From Siphonodentalium dalli (lineage: Eukaryota > Mollusca > Scaphopoda > Gadilida > Siphonodentaliidae): a stretch of 64,000 bases of DNA. Each line of letters begins with the position of its first letter. The first letter of the stretch is position 1. The stretch lies in the NCBI GenBank assembly GCA_032622095.1, contig CP136067.1, forward strand, positions 43,073,549 to 43,137,548. The letters are read 5' to 3'. The notes below the pieces were generated by a model that worked only from the letters and a program-made list of their open reading frames with translations, was not told the DNA's origin and ran no database searches. Shown here piece by piece: positions 54,933 through 64,000 of the stretch. Both the position numbers and the translations under genes were made by a program.

Positions 54933-57417
54933 AAATCTGAAAGAACTTCACAAAAAAATGTCCATTCTTAGAAATGATTGGATTAAAGAGGGTAGACCGC
55001 GTGGTCACGAACACAGCTCTTTCCAGCTGTATAAAGACTCAAAGAGACACTTTCGGAGCTTATATCGGTCCATCTCATCCGACTTTATGAGAGAACAACT
55101 GAACGAAATTGATCGCTGCGCTGAGATAGATAATGATCACTTCTTCAGATTACTAAACGCAAAAAGAGCAAATAACGGCACTCTGGGTGCCTCATATTTC
55201 GAACATGATGGCTCGATTATCCGAGATACAGATGACATATTAAGTGCCTGGTCTTCCTATTACAAAACATTATACTCACCATTGAATAACTCATTGTTCG
55301 ATGACAATCACTACTCGGTCGTTACCGACACAGTTAAAAGATTGAAAGATGATATAATTTCAAAGAGTCTAGATGATCATCTTACTTACCCTGTCAGTAT
55401 AAATGAACTGTCTTCTCTTATTCCCACTTTGAACAAGAACAAGTCACAGGGTTATGACGGTTTAGTTTATGAACACATTATATATGGTGGTGAAACTATT
55501 TTGAAATGTATTGCTTTTTTATTTTCATGTATGTTAAAATTCACTCATGTTCCAGATGATGCAAAAAAAGGCATAATGATCTCACTTTTTAAGGGAGGAA
55601 ACAAGTCAGCACATAGTTTCAACAATTATAGGGCTATCACCATATTGCCAGTAATGTATAAATTGTTTGAGAAACTTTTAAAATCCCGGTTGGAAACCAA
55701 TGCCCCACATCTCACAAATATTCACCCACTTCAAAACGGGTTTCAGAAAAATTCAAATTGTCTAGCGACTTCTTTCCTCCTGAAAGAATGTATATCTTAC
55801 ACAGCTGAAAGAGGCAGCAAACTATTTGCTTGCTTCCTTGATGTACAAAAGGCCTTCGATACTGTCTGGATCGATGGCCTCTTGTACAAACTCCACCAGC
55901 GGGGCATAACTGGTTCCATGTGGCGCATACTGTGTTGTTTATTAACAAATATTCAATGCTGTGTGAGGTATAAATGTAAATATTCTAAGTACTTCTTACT
56001 GAAACAAGGAGCCAGACAGGGAAGTATTCTCTCACCTCTGATGTACATGCTCTACGTTGACACACTCATTTCTGACTTAGCCAACTCAAACTACGGTTTA
56101 ATGGTTTATTCAGTTTGTTGCGCTGCACCTACACAGGCTGATGATATGGTCTTACTCTCATTGTCAAAACGTGGGCTACAGAACCTTCTTAATATATGTT
56201 CCCAGTACAGTAGGAAATGGCGATTTCTCTATAACCCAAGCAAAACTGTCACAATAGTGTTTAATGAACCAAAAGCTGAATTCGCGCGGTGCATTCAAAA
56301 CAGGAAGATGTATCTTCTAGGTCAAGAAATTTCAGAAAAAACAGAAGCTACACACCTTGGTATCCTCTTTGACAAATACAATTTCAATCACTCCCTTGTG
56401 GAAGCAATAAGAGAAAAACAAAGAGACACATATTTTATGCTCTCAAATTCGGGCCTATATGCTGGTGGAACAACCCCTGTCAGTTGCTGTAAGATATACA
56501 AATCTATCATCCTTCCCAGATCTCTTTATGGGTCTGAACTCTTGTGGCAATTAGGCAAGAGTGATACAGACCGCCTGGAGAAAACACACCGATTTTGTTT
56601 AAAGAACTTTCAGGGATTGCCCACGCGAGCAAGAACTGTCATTGTAGAGGGCTCAGTCGGTATACCCTCCCTTGCCACACTTATTGACAAAAGAAAACTT
56701 TCTCTTATGGGATCCCTATGCAGAGGAGACCCCAAAATATCTTCATCTGAGATATTTCTCTTACGAATGCATGAATCCTTAACTAACACAATACGCCCCT
56801 CAAAATCATTTTTGAATGAGCTAATCATAATCTTATTAAGATATGGTTTACTTGATTTCATTACGAACTTTGCTGATGATAATACCTTCCCAACTAAAGA
56901 TAGTTGGAAGAATCTTGTAAATGTAGCCATTGATACAAAGTATAGTGAAATTTGGAAAACAACAATTTCTGGTGATCCGTGGCTCTATATTTTCAGTCAA
57001 ACTCAAAGTGAATTTTCGCTGTCATTTTTATGGCGCGTATGCCGTGCGCATCCTCAATTCAAAGACGACTTTCTTCAGGTGGGAAGAATAATATCACAAA
57101 CAACATATGACCAAAAGGGAGTTTGTGATGCGTGTCTGCATCCGTATGCACACAAAGTACTGCACATATTGTTCGATTGCCCATCAGGTTGCGAAATTCG
57201 AAATGTTATATGGTACAAGATAATTGATCACTTTGGGATCAATTTCTACATTATGCTGGACAATCTGAACACACCAGATCTTGCGGCAATATTCTTAGGG
57301 CACATACCCGACATTGCTGACAACTTGATACCATTTCTTGATAAATACAAATTTGTCACATTTTTCGTTAGAAATACAGCAAAATTATGGGCAAATTATA
57401 GTAAACTAACGCAATAA
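54919..57417 (+). CDS. LINE ORF2, reverse transcriptase part (after frameshift)
   Basis: The same polyprotein in the next frame; the first in-frame ATG is at 54958. Counting from that Met, conserved blocks are KSQGYDGL (162-169), YRAITILPVMYKLFEKLL (224-241), FLDVQKAFDTVW (293-304, motif A), QGARQGSILSPL (350-361), QADDMVLLS (393-401, catalytic Asp pair; the usual Tyr is Gln) and NPSKT (426-430). The C-terminal part has YGSELLW, a thumb-like region and a CCHC knuckle C723-x2-C726-x9-H736-x4-C741. No RNase H domain was recognised. All 819 codons are free of stops, so the insertion is probably recent. Confidence 0.9.
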   Translation, partial: PFWNENLKELHKKMSILRNDWIKEGRPRGHEHSSFQLYKDSKRHFRSLYRSISSDFMREQLNEIDRCAEIDNDHFFRLLNAKRANNGTLGASYFEHDGSIIRDTDDILSAWSSYYKTLYSPLNNSLFDDNHYSVVTDTVKRLKDDIISKSLDDHLTYPVSINELSSLIPTLNKNKSQGYDGLVYEHIIYGGETILKCIAFLFSCMLKFTHVPDDAKKGIMISLFKGGNKSAHSFNNYRAITILPVMYKLFEKLLKSRLETNAPHLTNIHPLQNGFQKNSNCLATSFLLKECISYTAERGSKLFACFLDVQKAFDTVWIDGLLYKLHQRGITGSMWRILCCLLTNIQCCVRYKCKYSKYFLLKQGARQGSILSPLMYMLYVDTLISDLANSNYGLMVYSVCCAAPTQADDMVLLSLSKRGLQNLLNICSQYSRKWRFLYNPSKTVTIVFNEPKAEFARCIQNRKMYLLGQEISEKTEATHLGILFDKYNFNHSLVEAIREKQRDTYFMLSNSGLYAGGTTPVSCCKIYKSIILPRSLYGSELLWQLGKSDTDRLEKTHRFCLKNFQGLPTRARTVIVEGSVGIPSLATLIDKRKLSLMGSLCRGDPKISSSEIFLLRMHESLTNTIRPSKSFLNELIIILLRYGLLDFITNFADDNTFPTKDSWKNLVNVAIDTKYSEIWKTTISGDPWLYIFSQTQSEFSLSFLWRVCRAHPQFKDDFLQVGRIISQTTYDQKGVCDACLHPYAHKVLHILFDCPSGCEIRNVIWYKIIDHFGINFYIMLDNLNTPDLAAIFLGHIPDIADNLIPFLDKYKFVTFFVRNTAKLWANYSKLTQ

Positions 57418-58266
57418 TTTTTGGCTAACAGAGGGACATCACGGTGCTGAAAACGATTAATCATTACGTACTGTTGACTGGACGCTCTGGTCGCCACCAT
57501 GTTGTGGTAAATAGAGGGGGTGGACCGATGGTATGTAGCGAGTATTTAAAAAAAAAAAAAAAAAAAAAAATTGGAATGCTGATATCCCGCGAACAGAGTC
57601 GGGACAATTCCAAAATGATAACGCTCATCGCGTTACTTGAACGTCTTTCACTTTCTCTTACATCCTATAATTCATATACTCGCTGCAAGCTATTGGTCCA
57701 TATATGGCCTCTATATTGACTTATTGATTTTTTGTTGTTGAATGAATGTGCGAGGGTACTGTTGTGTCACCGTGTACTTGAGTATGTGCATATGTATGGA
57801 TATGTGTAACGAGTATATGTGGGTATGGGTGACTGTGCGTATGCACGTATACAGGTATACGTACGTGAGTCTGTGTGGCTGTATATCAGGACCCAGGAAA
57901 GTAGGTATGTAATAGGCTTGTATGTATGGATGTATGGATTGATGCACATGTAAGTATATATGTACGACAGGTGTACTTGTGCGTTCCGTTGCGTGTGTTC
58001 GTCAGTGTGTAAGGGGTTAATGTGGCTACGTGCATGAATTGATGCATACATGTTGCAAATATGTAAGTATGTAATACGTGCATGATGGCCCGAATGTGTG
58101 CACTTAGGTCTATGTAAATATGTTATTAACATGAAGGGTAGTCTTTGTTGTTGATAAAACTTGTCTTTCTGTCGTATTGTTTTTTTGTTCTTGAGTTCTT
58201 TGTAAAAAAAAAAATATGTATGTTTATCCACTCTTCGTTATCGGAGGATTAAAGATATATATATAT
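57418..58266 (+). other. LINE 3' region with internal A-tract
   Basis: 130 bp after the stop there is an uninterrupted A-tract (57549-57571). About 695 bp follow, including a TG/TA purine-pyrimidine alternating stretch, a second 11-A run near 58205 and the final (AT)n tail. Frames across the TG-rich stretch are low-complexity artefacts. Confidence 0.6.
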
Positions 58267-58758
58267 ATAAATTCTGTTGAGTATAAAAGGAAATGGTCCC
58301 ATAAATGACAGGATTTAGGGTACAGTGCCCCTTTAAGTTCAATGTGGTTTATTTAGATTAAAAGGGAAGGAGTAGCCAGTGTATAATTTCAATTCACTTG
58401 GCAAATTGACCCCCCCCCCCTGAGCTGAATTCCACATATGTTCTGTTGGGATTTGATTATTTAATTGCAAGGTTGTATTATTGTAATTGCGGGACGCTGT
58501 AGAGAGCATATAGATTGGGCTCTCGTATAGCAGAAATATATAGCTAGTCTCAATCAAAATCAACATATGTTGGTATGTAGGTTGGGTCTGTGGTCTTATT
58601 TAGAGGCACTCATCATCTATGACTGCATACAAGGTGATTTCCTGAGGAGAGTGGTTGGGAGCTTCGCGCCCTGGATGGTCGAAAAGATCGAGTGATCTTC
58701 TCCTTCACCCCACGAACCCCACGATTTGTTGTTTTGAGGATATCTGAACATAGAAAAT
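58267..58758 (+). repeat. Right copy of ~492-bp direct repeat
   Basis: It begins ATAAATTCTGTTGAG immediately after the LINE tail and matches 50915-51408. After 58758 it continues GGCCATGTCC, while the left copy continues into the LINE. Confidence 0.95.
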
Positions 58759-58995
58759 GGCCATGTCCGAACGCGGCAAAAGCTGAATCCAATGTTGTAA
58801 GGGGAAGAGCCCACGAGCTTTAATACGTGGTGTGGGGTGTCCACATGTGTCCCTTTAATGTGTTGTGTATTTTCTGGTGATTTCCCTTCATTTAGTATGC
58901 CTATATATATGAGCATCATGCACTGTTAGAATCATTATCCGAATAAGTCACGGACACAATATAGAATCATTGCCTGTAGAGATTAAACGTGAATG
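58759..58995. other. Intergenic, nothing recognised
   Basis: The minus strand is open for 100 codons across this stretch and the right direct repeat, but no domain is visible. Confidence 0.4.
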
Positions 58996-59270
58996 TTAAA
59001 GGTACTCAATCCAATCAGACGCTCCTAAATTACTATTTCATTGGCTTCGCGGGGGGGGGGGGGGGTAAAAATATTTGATTCAAGTCAAGGAACCCACCCA
59101 TCAAAGCTCAGAGTGATCAGATATCGATTTTTGAAGTTTATTATTTAATTTGTTTGTGGCACAGAAACACGCAGTCAAAAGGATGGTCTCGGTCAAAATT
59201 GCGGATGAAGATGGATAACTCTAAATCCAAGTGTAATACGGCCACTTGAGTATTCACGAAATTTGGCCGT
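58996..59270. mobile_element. AGGTACTC-family palindrome, one arm only
   Basis: It starts TTAA-AGGTACTCAATCCAATCAG. The G-tract in GGCTTCG-GGGG is expanded to about 17 G. The second arm and second TTAA are missing; the sequence passes into an AGGCCC-family fragment. Confidence 0.8.
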
Positions 59271-59405
59271 ATTACCAGTTTATTCGACGGCGGATAAGTT
59301 GATAATACAAATAAATGTTTTTGAGCTTCCTCTTTTAAATGGTATGTAATATGGAATAGGTTGTATAAAATGTGATCTAGTGAATTAACTGGGCCTTTAA
59401 GTATC
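59271..59405 (-). repeat. AGGCCC-family fragment
   Basis: GGATAAGTTGATAATACAA, GAGCTTCCTCTTTTAAATGG and AACTGGGCCTTTAA match the inverse of the left part of 63187-63745. Confidence 0.7.
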
Positions 59406-60143
59406 TGAGAAAATCGTTCATTTGAGTACATCGGAACCGGCCAGTGCCAAAACGCTAACGATTTTATTGTTTACCCCAATAATCTTCGGAATGATTTTGA
59501 ATGCTCTGATAATTTCTCGATAGAATACCCACTGGGTTAATTTTACCTACATTTCGTACAATTTATACCATTTAGCACCGAGGGTACTAACACTATGATA
59601 CACTTGACCACCTTCCGGTGTTATTCGGCTTGATTGATATAGATTTCAGAATTATGTCCGTATTATGCCGATAAATCTCGTTTGTGTTATAGCACACCGG
59701 TATAATCTTAGCGGTTATGGTCGGTGGGTATCCTGGATCCCTGGGTGTATTACCAATAGTTTCCGGGGTCTATGGGCGCTAAACTACCGATTAATAGATC
59801 TAACACACGCACCCAATTAATTAAGGTATAATAACGCCTCAAGTGCGTGGCTAAAATCACATTCTCTTTATGTCTGTTTTAAGCCAAAATGGCGGTTTGC
59901 GCTCCAAACTACGCATACTAATATTCGCTTTTGAATTTTCCCTGTATCGAAATAGGTCGATAAATACCTGATCTACCTTTCTGCGAATATTGAAAGACGT
60001 ATTGAATTCATAAAAAAAATACAACATCAAACACAATGCACGGGCCCGGGGAAAAAACGATTTTATTTGCATTCATTGGAATTCTGGAATCGGAAACGAA
60101 GTGCCCGGAAGAGGTCTTTGTGTTATCTTAGCATGGAACCTGA
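59406..60143. other. Intergenic, nothing recognised
   Basis: No gene or repeat supported. It ends with TGGAA (60144-60148), the left target duplication of the next element. Confidence 0.45.
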
Positions 60144-60148
60144 TGGAA

Positions 60149-60717
60149 CCAGGGGGGGGGGGGGTCGGAAAAAAATTTCAGGCACGTATGGCATTTTTTC
60201 CCTTTCGATCATTTTTTGTACCCACCCACCCTCACCGCCAATTTTTTTTCCGTTTTCGGCAGTTTATTCCGACCATTTTTTGACACCCACCCCCCCCCTT
60301 TTAACACTAAAACAGAGATTTGCGGGGGGAAATTCACTGTAAACAGCTGTATATGAATTTCTGTGCATACTATTTATCATGGATGTTAACATGGACATGT
60401 AAATAGGAATGAGTAATTTTGAGGTCATTCGGCCAAAAAAACATGGCTGCCAGCGGCCATCTTGGATTTCAAAATTTGCAACAAAATACAACACGATAAC
60501 TGCCTGCAGTCAGTTTACCAGTTAGAATTACATTATTTCTCTCATTCAAACTGATTCAAAGTGGTTTTGAAGCCCAACTCATTGCCAAAACACTAAAAAC
60601 AAGCAGGAATTATTTTTTTTAGTTGCGGAAAAAATTGCTTGTTGGTGACTTTGACCACCCACCCACCCCGGCATACGTGCCGGAAGAAATTTTTTCACCC
60701 CCCCCCCCCCCCCCTGG
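60149..60717. mobile_element. G-tract-capped element, short copy
   Basis: Both ends are CCAGGGGG...: the left continues TCGGAAAAAAATTTCAGGCA and the right is its inverse (TGCCGGAAGAAATTTTTTCA then C-tract). TGGAA flanks at 60144-60148 and 60718-60722 form a 5-bp duplication, as at 22713/25881. ACCCACCC subterminal motifs occur near both ends. The 569-bp interior is non-coding and differs from the 1.2-kb copies. Confidence 0.8.
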
Positions 60718-60722
60718 TGGAA

Positions 60723-61166
60723 CTAGTAAAAAACTTCGCTCTCTGCTTCTCTTCGTTTTAAACATCAAAACTAAATAGCACCATACATAAAGGTTTAAGA
60801 GCGAAGACAGCTCTAGATTTTCTAGATCATATACACGTGCAAGCTCCATGCAGAGTTCAGTCCCCTATACGCAGGACTGAACTCTGTTTTGCAGCTTAAT
60901 ACACCAATCGGCAAACCTCGGTGATTTCCGTACGCAAATATTTTCCCAAAAACCGATAATCCGAGAAGTTGCGATTGCTTAATACACGTGTAATTTTTAC
61001 GAGACCGATGATTGGAAAATTCGAACCGGCACCAACGAAACGATCTCAAATTTTTCAAGAACTATATGAAACAATACACGATTTTTTTTTTCATCACTAT
61101 ATCCAGTTATATCGACGAATTTTTCGGAAATCTTCCGCGTAGGTATATTTTGAAATACCTCTCACC
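60723..61166. other. Intergenic, nothing recognised
   Basis: No supported ORF or repeat. Confidence 0.45.
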
Positions 61167-62151
61167 CAGAGGCGGACTGGGCCAAGAAACCGGCCCGGGA
61201 AATTAATATAATACCGGCCCATCTGTTTGGGGGGGGGGGGGGCGTCCACAATCCACCTTGGAAAATTCCAACTGCACCCCCCCCTTGAATCAGAATCAGA
61301 CCAAATACATATTTTTGCATAATTCCATTTGCACCCCCCCCCCCTTGAATCAGATGCAGACCAAATACATGTTTTTGCATAATTCCATTTGCACCTCTGG
61401 TCTAATATCATATATATTCATAAACCATGGTTCTATATATTCCCGGTATGAGACCATTCAGATATTTTTACCTGAAAAATTGCATAAAATATAACATCTA
61501 GCGGTCTAACTCCAGACAAATGCACACGGCTACGGACAAGAGACCAGGACACACCGGGCTGTTCATGGCTGTTCGGCCCTGGGTGAGAACATTTTGAAAA
61601 CTATACAAGAAAATCTCGAATCCGATAAACTAGACTGGCATCAACTGAAGCGTTCCTATTTTCTTGTAAATTTCAATTGGGGGAGGGGTGCGTAAGAATT
61701 TTTTTGGGATTTACAGCTGGTAGTTACCGTTAAAATCTCGAGATTAATGGGGTCTTTACGTGGTGTTATATGATGCCGACAAGTTCATTTAATGTCAAAA
61801 TTACGATTAGCCAATTCGGCTGGTTAAACAACACATGTGGCGGCCCACGTCCGGAATTTTCCCGGTCTCCCGATCGGCCATGCAGTCCGCCTCTGCCCTC
61901 ATGAATTTATGTGAGAAGAGTACCATCTTATTGGATACACGGCTGGTTAAACAACACATGTGGCGGCCCACGTCGGTTTCATTTGCGGCCCAAGTTGTGG
62001 TTGGGCGGCCCAACCACATATACCCCCCCCCCAAACCGTAAAAAAAACCCTCGGATTCTCGCTTGATAGAAAATCACGTGGAATCAGAATTTTTCCGGCC
62101 TCCGGCCCATCGGGAAATTTCCCGGTCTCCCGATCGGCCAGTCCGCCTCTG
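61167..62151. mobile_element. hAT-like MITE
   Basis: TIR CAGAGGCGGACTGG at both ends. Flanking octamers are CTCTCACC (61159-61166) and CTCTTACC (62152-62159), seven of eight identical, fitting the 8-bp hAT target duplication. The inside has two ~60-bp tandem units (ATTCCATTTGCACCCC ... TTTTTGCATA, 61260-61392) and an internal second right end at about 61880-61897 (CAGTCCGCCTCTG). GGTTAAACAACACATGTGGC is duplicated at 61824 and 61945, suggesting a nested or partly duplicated copy. Confidence 0.8.
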
Positions 62152-62879
62152 CTCTTACCAAATTATGTATAAATAACTTTGGGTTTCGAACGCGTCATGT
62201 CCGTTTAAGAGTTCGTATGGGCTAAGTTTTTGTTTAATGAATTTGGCTAGAGCATGGGGGTCTTATAGTTATTACGAAAAATACAATGATTCCGATTCAC
62301 CAATCTCAGCGACCCAGTTATGAACAATGGCCGACTGAAGTGAAGTACGTCCGTACTCAGTACGGACTAATAACACACCGCGTGACATGTTACGTTGTAC
62401 CGAGTACGGACGTATGGCAGCAAGAGGTTAGGAATGAGACACACTGTCAATGGATTATCACTTGGAAGATATTAACGTTCCGACTTCATTTCGTTGAGAC
62501 GCATAGAAAATACTTGATATTGATTATTCCCACTCATCGTATCTGTGGAAAAAGCTTCATGTCCAATTCAATCACTTCAGTCCAAGCCCTATAAGTGCGT
62601 TCAAGACGCATGTCAGGGTGACATTCCTAACACACGTGCGTTTTAATAAAGATGATGTACCTCATTTCTGCCACATTAACGAAGAAGATATACTTCAATG
62701 GTGTTTCATATAATCAGGTTATCACATTCAGGCATCATCGATGCATATGTGGGCGTACACGGTAGAGTGTCTGTGCTGAAAGAAATTACAAGCGAAAAAT
62801 AGAGATACCTGTACCATACTGTGTCCGAGTTAAGACCAAGTCTTCTCGGTCCACCACAGCTTGGTATATCGGCTTATGC
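62152..62879. other. Intergenic with a small hairpin
   Basis: TACGTCCGTACTCAGTAC at about 62345 is inverted at 62397-62414 (GTACCGAGTACGGACGTA). A 102-codon plus-strand frame over it has no domain. Confidence 0.4.
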
Positions 62880-63186
62880 TGTTTTGGACCGAGTCCCGCC
62901 CGTGCTTCGCTCTTCTATAACGGACTTTCATTCAAAAGACTTACTATATATACGTGTACACGTGAAACCCGGGCATTCACGTAAACCCGTGAATGTGATT
63001 AATCATCTGACATGTCCGCGATTAATCTGTCTTCAGAATGATATATCATTTACCGTGATAGAAAAGGGTATAGTGATGAAACAATCGTTTAATGTATCGT
63101 TTATTTGAATTTTCTGATAGCGCGACAAATCGAAATTATCTGGAAAACAAGGCTTTGTTTACTAATAAATCTCGTTGCTTTGTCGT
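62880..63186 (+). repeat. Dispersed repeat R1, copy interrupted by a MITE
   Basis: Matches 643-930. It is split by the 63187-63745 element and resumes CGGACCTCTAATA at 63746, matching CGGACCTCTGATA at 948. Confidence 0.85.
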
Positions 63187-63745
63187 TTAAAGGCCCACTT
63201 AATTTTCGAACCCCCAGATCACATATATCAAATATATGCCATAGTATATACCATGAACCCCCAGATCACATATATCAAATATATGCCATAGTATATACCA
63301 TTTGAAAGAGGAAGCTTCAATACATTGTATTTATCAACTTATCCGGTGTAATAAACTGTGAACATGTTGTATTTGTTGAGTTACCGACGTGTTTTTTGTG
63401 CTTAAGTTTCATCTGTTTTGCAGTGCAAAGTGTTTTATTTTTAATGTATAGTAGGGGGAATACCTCTATATCTTAAAGATGAAGTTATTCCCCTTCCATT
63501 GAAAATACATGTTTAGTTTGAAATCTGTTGCATTCTGAGAGCCATATATAACGGGAGGGGGGGTATTCCTATGATTTCAGCTGTTTTCTAATTTTCTATG
63601 GGCATCTTCTGAGACATAGACGTTTCAAATGGTGACGAATTATAGTATTTTAATCATATTTTACGCTATATATTGTTACTAAAACCGTATATATCAAGGC
63701 ACTATAACAAATTAGAGGTGACTCGAAATTTAAGTGGGCCTTTAA
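63187..63745. mobile_element. AGGCCC-family element in a TTAA site
   Basis: TTAA at 63187-63190 and 63742-63745. Ends AGGCCCACTTAATTTTCGA and inverse TCGAAATTTAAGTGGGCCT. An internal direct repeat of about 55 bp (AACCCCCAGATCACATATAT) occurs at 63209 and 63256. Non-coding. The empty site is at about 940 in the other R1 copy. Confidence 0.9.
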
Positions 63746-64000
63746 CGGACCTCTAATAATCAATATTGTGCACGTATATCAGAATAAACGTAGTTTTAAT
63801 CAATCAACATAGCAAAAGAGAACCGATTTATTTATGAGACTGGTTTATTATAAAATACGGGGCCTATACTTAACTCACGGCTCAAAAGGCATACGGAAGG
63901 TCAAGGTCACCCAGAAGTCTTTCGAATAGCCATTAAGAACATATATTGTGGTCCAGGAGATATTGGTCGACATTCGCACCCCGGGACTCAACTTAAATCC
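63746..64000. other. End of R1 and unclassified sequence
   Basis: After the short R1 continuation nothing is recognised. A single TCAAGGTCA lies near 63900. Confidence 0.4.

Larger units (their letters stand above)
51409..58266 (+). mobile_element. Near-intact two-ORF non-LTR retrotransposon
   Basis: A 539-bp 5' UTR starts TGGGAGAAAAGATGGCGGTC. ORF1 is intact, and ORF2 is intact but for one frameshift. The 3' region contains an internal A-tract (57549-57571), a TG/TA-rich stretch (57730-58130) and a terminal GATATATATATATAT tail. The element lies exactly between two ~492-bp direct repeats. It has an APE-type endonuclease, an RT and a C-terminal CCHC knuckle. The clade is uncertain: the style fits the I/Jockey/CR1 assemblage more than L2. 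Confidence 0.9.

Noticed and set aside
57711-58231. 154-codon and overlapping Tyr/His/Thr-rich frames
   Set aside because: They read through a TG/TA-rich low-complexity stretch in the LINE 3' region.
60067-60342. Proline- and glycine-rich frames across G and C tracts
   Set aside because: Homopolymer artefacts of the G-tract-capped element.
1-64000. tRNA, rRNA and snRNA genes
   Set aside because: I looked for cloverleaf-like and known conserved strings and saw none. A covariance-model search could still find a decayed copy.

Overview
This window looks like repeat-dense, AT-rich intergenic DNA from an animal nuclear genome. A marine invertebrate is the best guess, because it mixes L2-type and CR1/Jockey-type LINEs, a BEL/Pao-like LTR element, Helitron-like elements with microsatellite heads and many palindromic MITEs. 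The taxon cannot be fixed from sequence alone. There are no operons and no recognisable tRNA or rRNA genes, and no exon chain of a host gene could be established. Almost every long open frame belongs to a transposon or is an accident of repeats.

Layout. 0-5 kb: old repeats, a TIR element (1336-2017), a two-copy repeat (2476-2948) and a 1.57-kb inverted-repeat element (3384-4949) filled with about 45 copies of the self-complementary octamer AGATATCT. 5.8-8.6 kb: decayed CR1/Jockey-type LINE on the minus strand, interrupted by a piggyBac-like MITE. 8.9-10.5 kb: small BEL/Pao-like LTR element with one gag-like ORF. 11-22 kb: hairpin MITEs, Helitron-like units with ~125-bp core repeats and nested TTAA-flanked palindromes. 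22.7-25.9 kb: an element capped by G-tracts, carrying a head-to-tail Helitron-like insertion. 26-31.5 kb: an inverted copy of the core-repeat unit, then a decayed L2 LINE. 31.5-47 kb: mostly sparse sequence with scattered MITEs, a LINE 3' end and one membrane-protein-like ORF. 47-50 kb: second copy of the 2.5-kb repeat and a ~143-bp tandem array. 51.4-58.3 kb: an almost intact two-ORF LINE flanked by ~492-bp direct repeats. 58.3-64 kb: more MITEs, including hAT-like and G-tract-capped elements.

The most useful property of the window is that it contains its own controls. Several elements sit in repeats whose uninterrupted copy is also present here, so insertion sites and target duplications can be read directly. 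Examples are the Helitron-like array (empty site at 16858/16859), a Tc1/mariner-like MITE (empty site near 25408), an AGGTACTC palindrome (empty TTAA at 13507) and an AGGCCC palindrome (empty site near 940). At least four unrelated palindromic families are flanked by TTAA.

The best candidates for something undescribed are the AGATATCT dyad-array element, the G-tract-capped family with 5-bp target duplications, and the LINE and LTR insertions flanked by duplications hundreds of bases long. The last could also be assembly artefacts from merged haplotypes.
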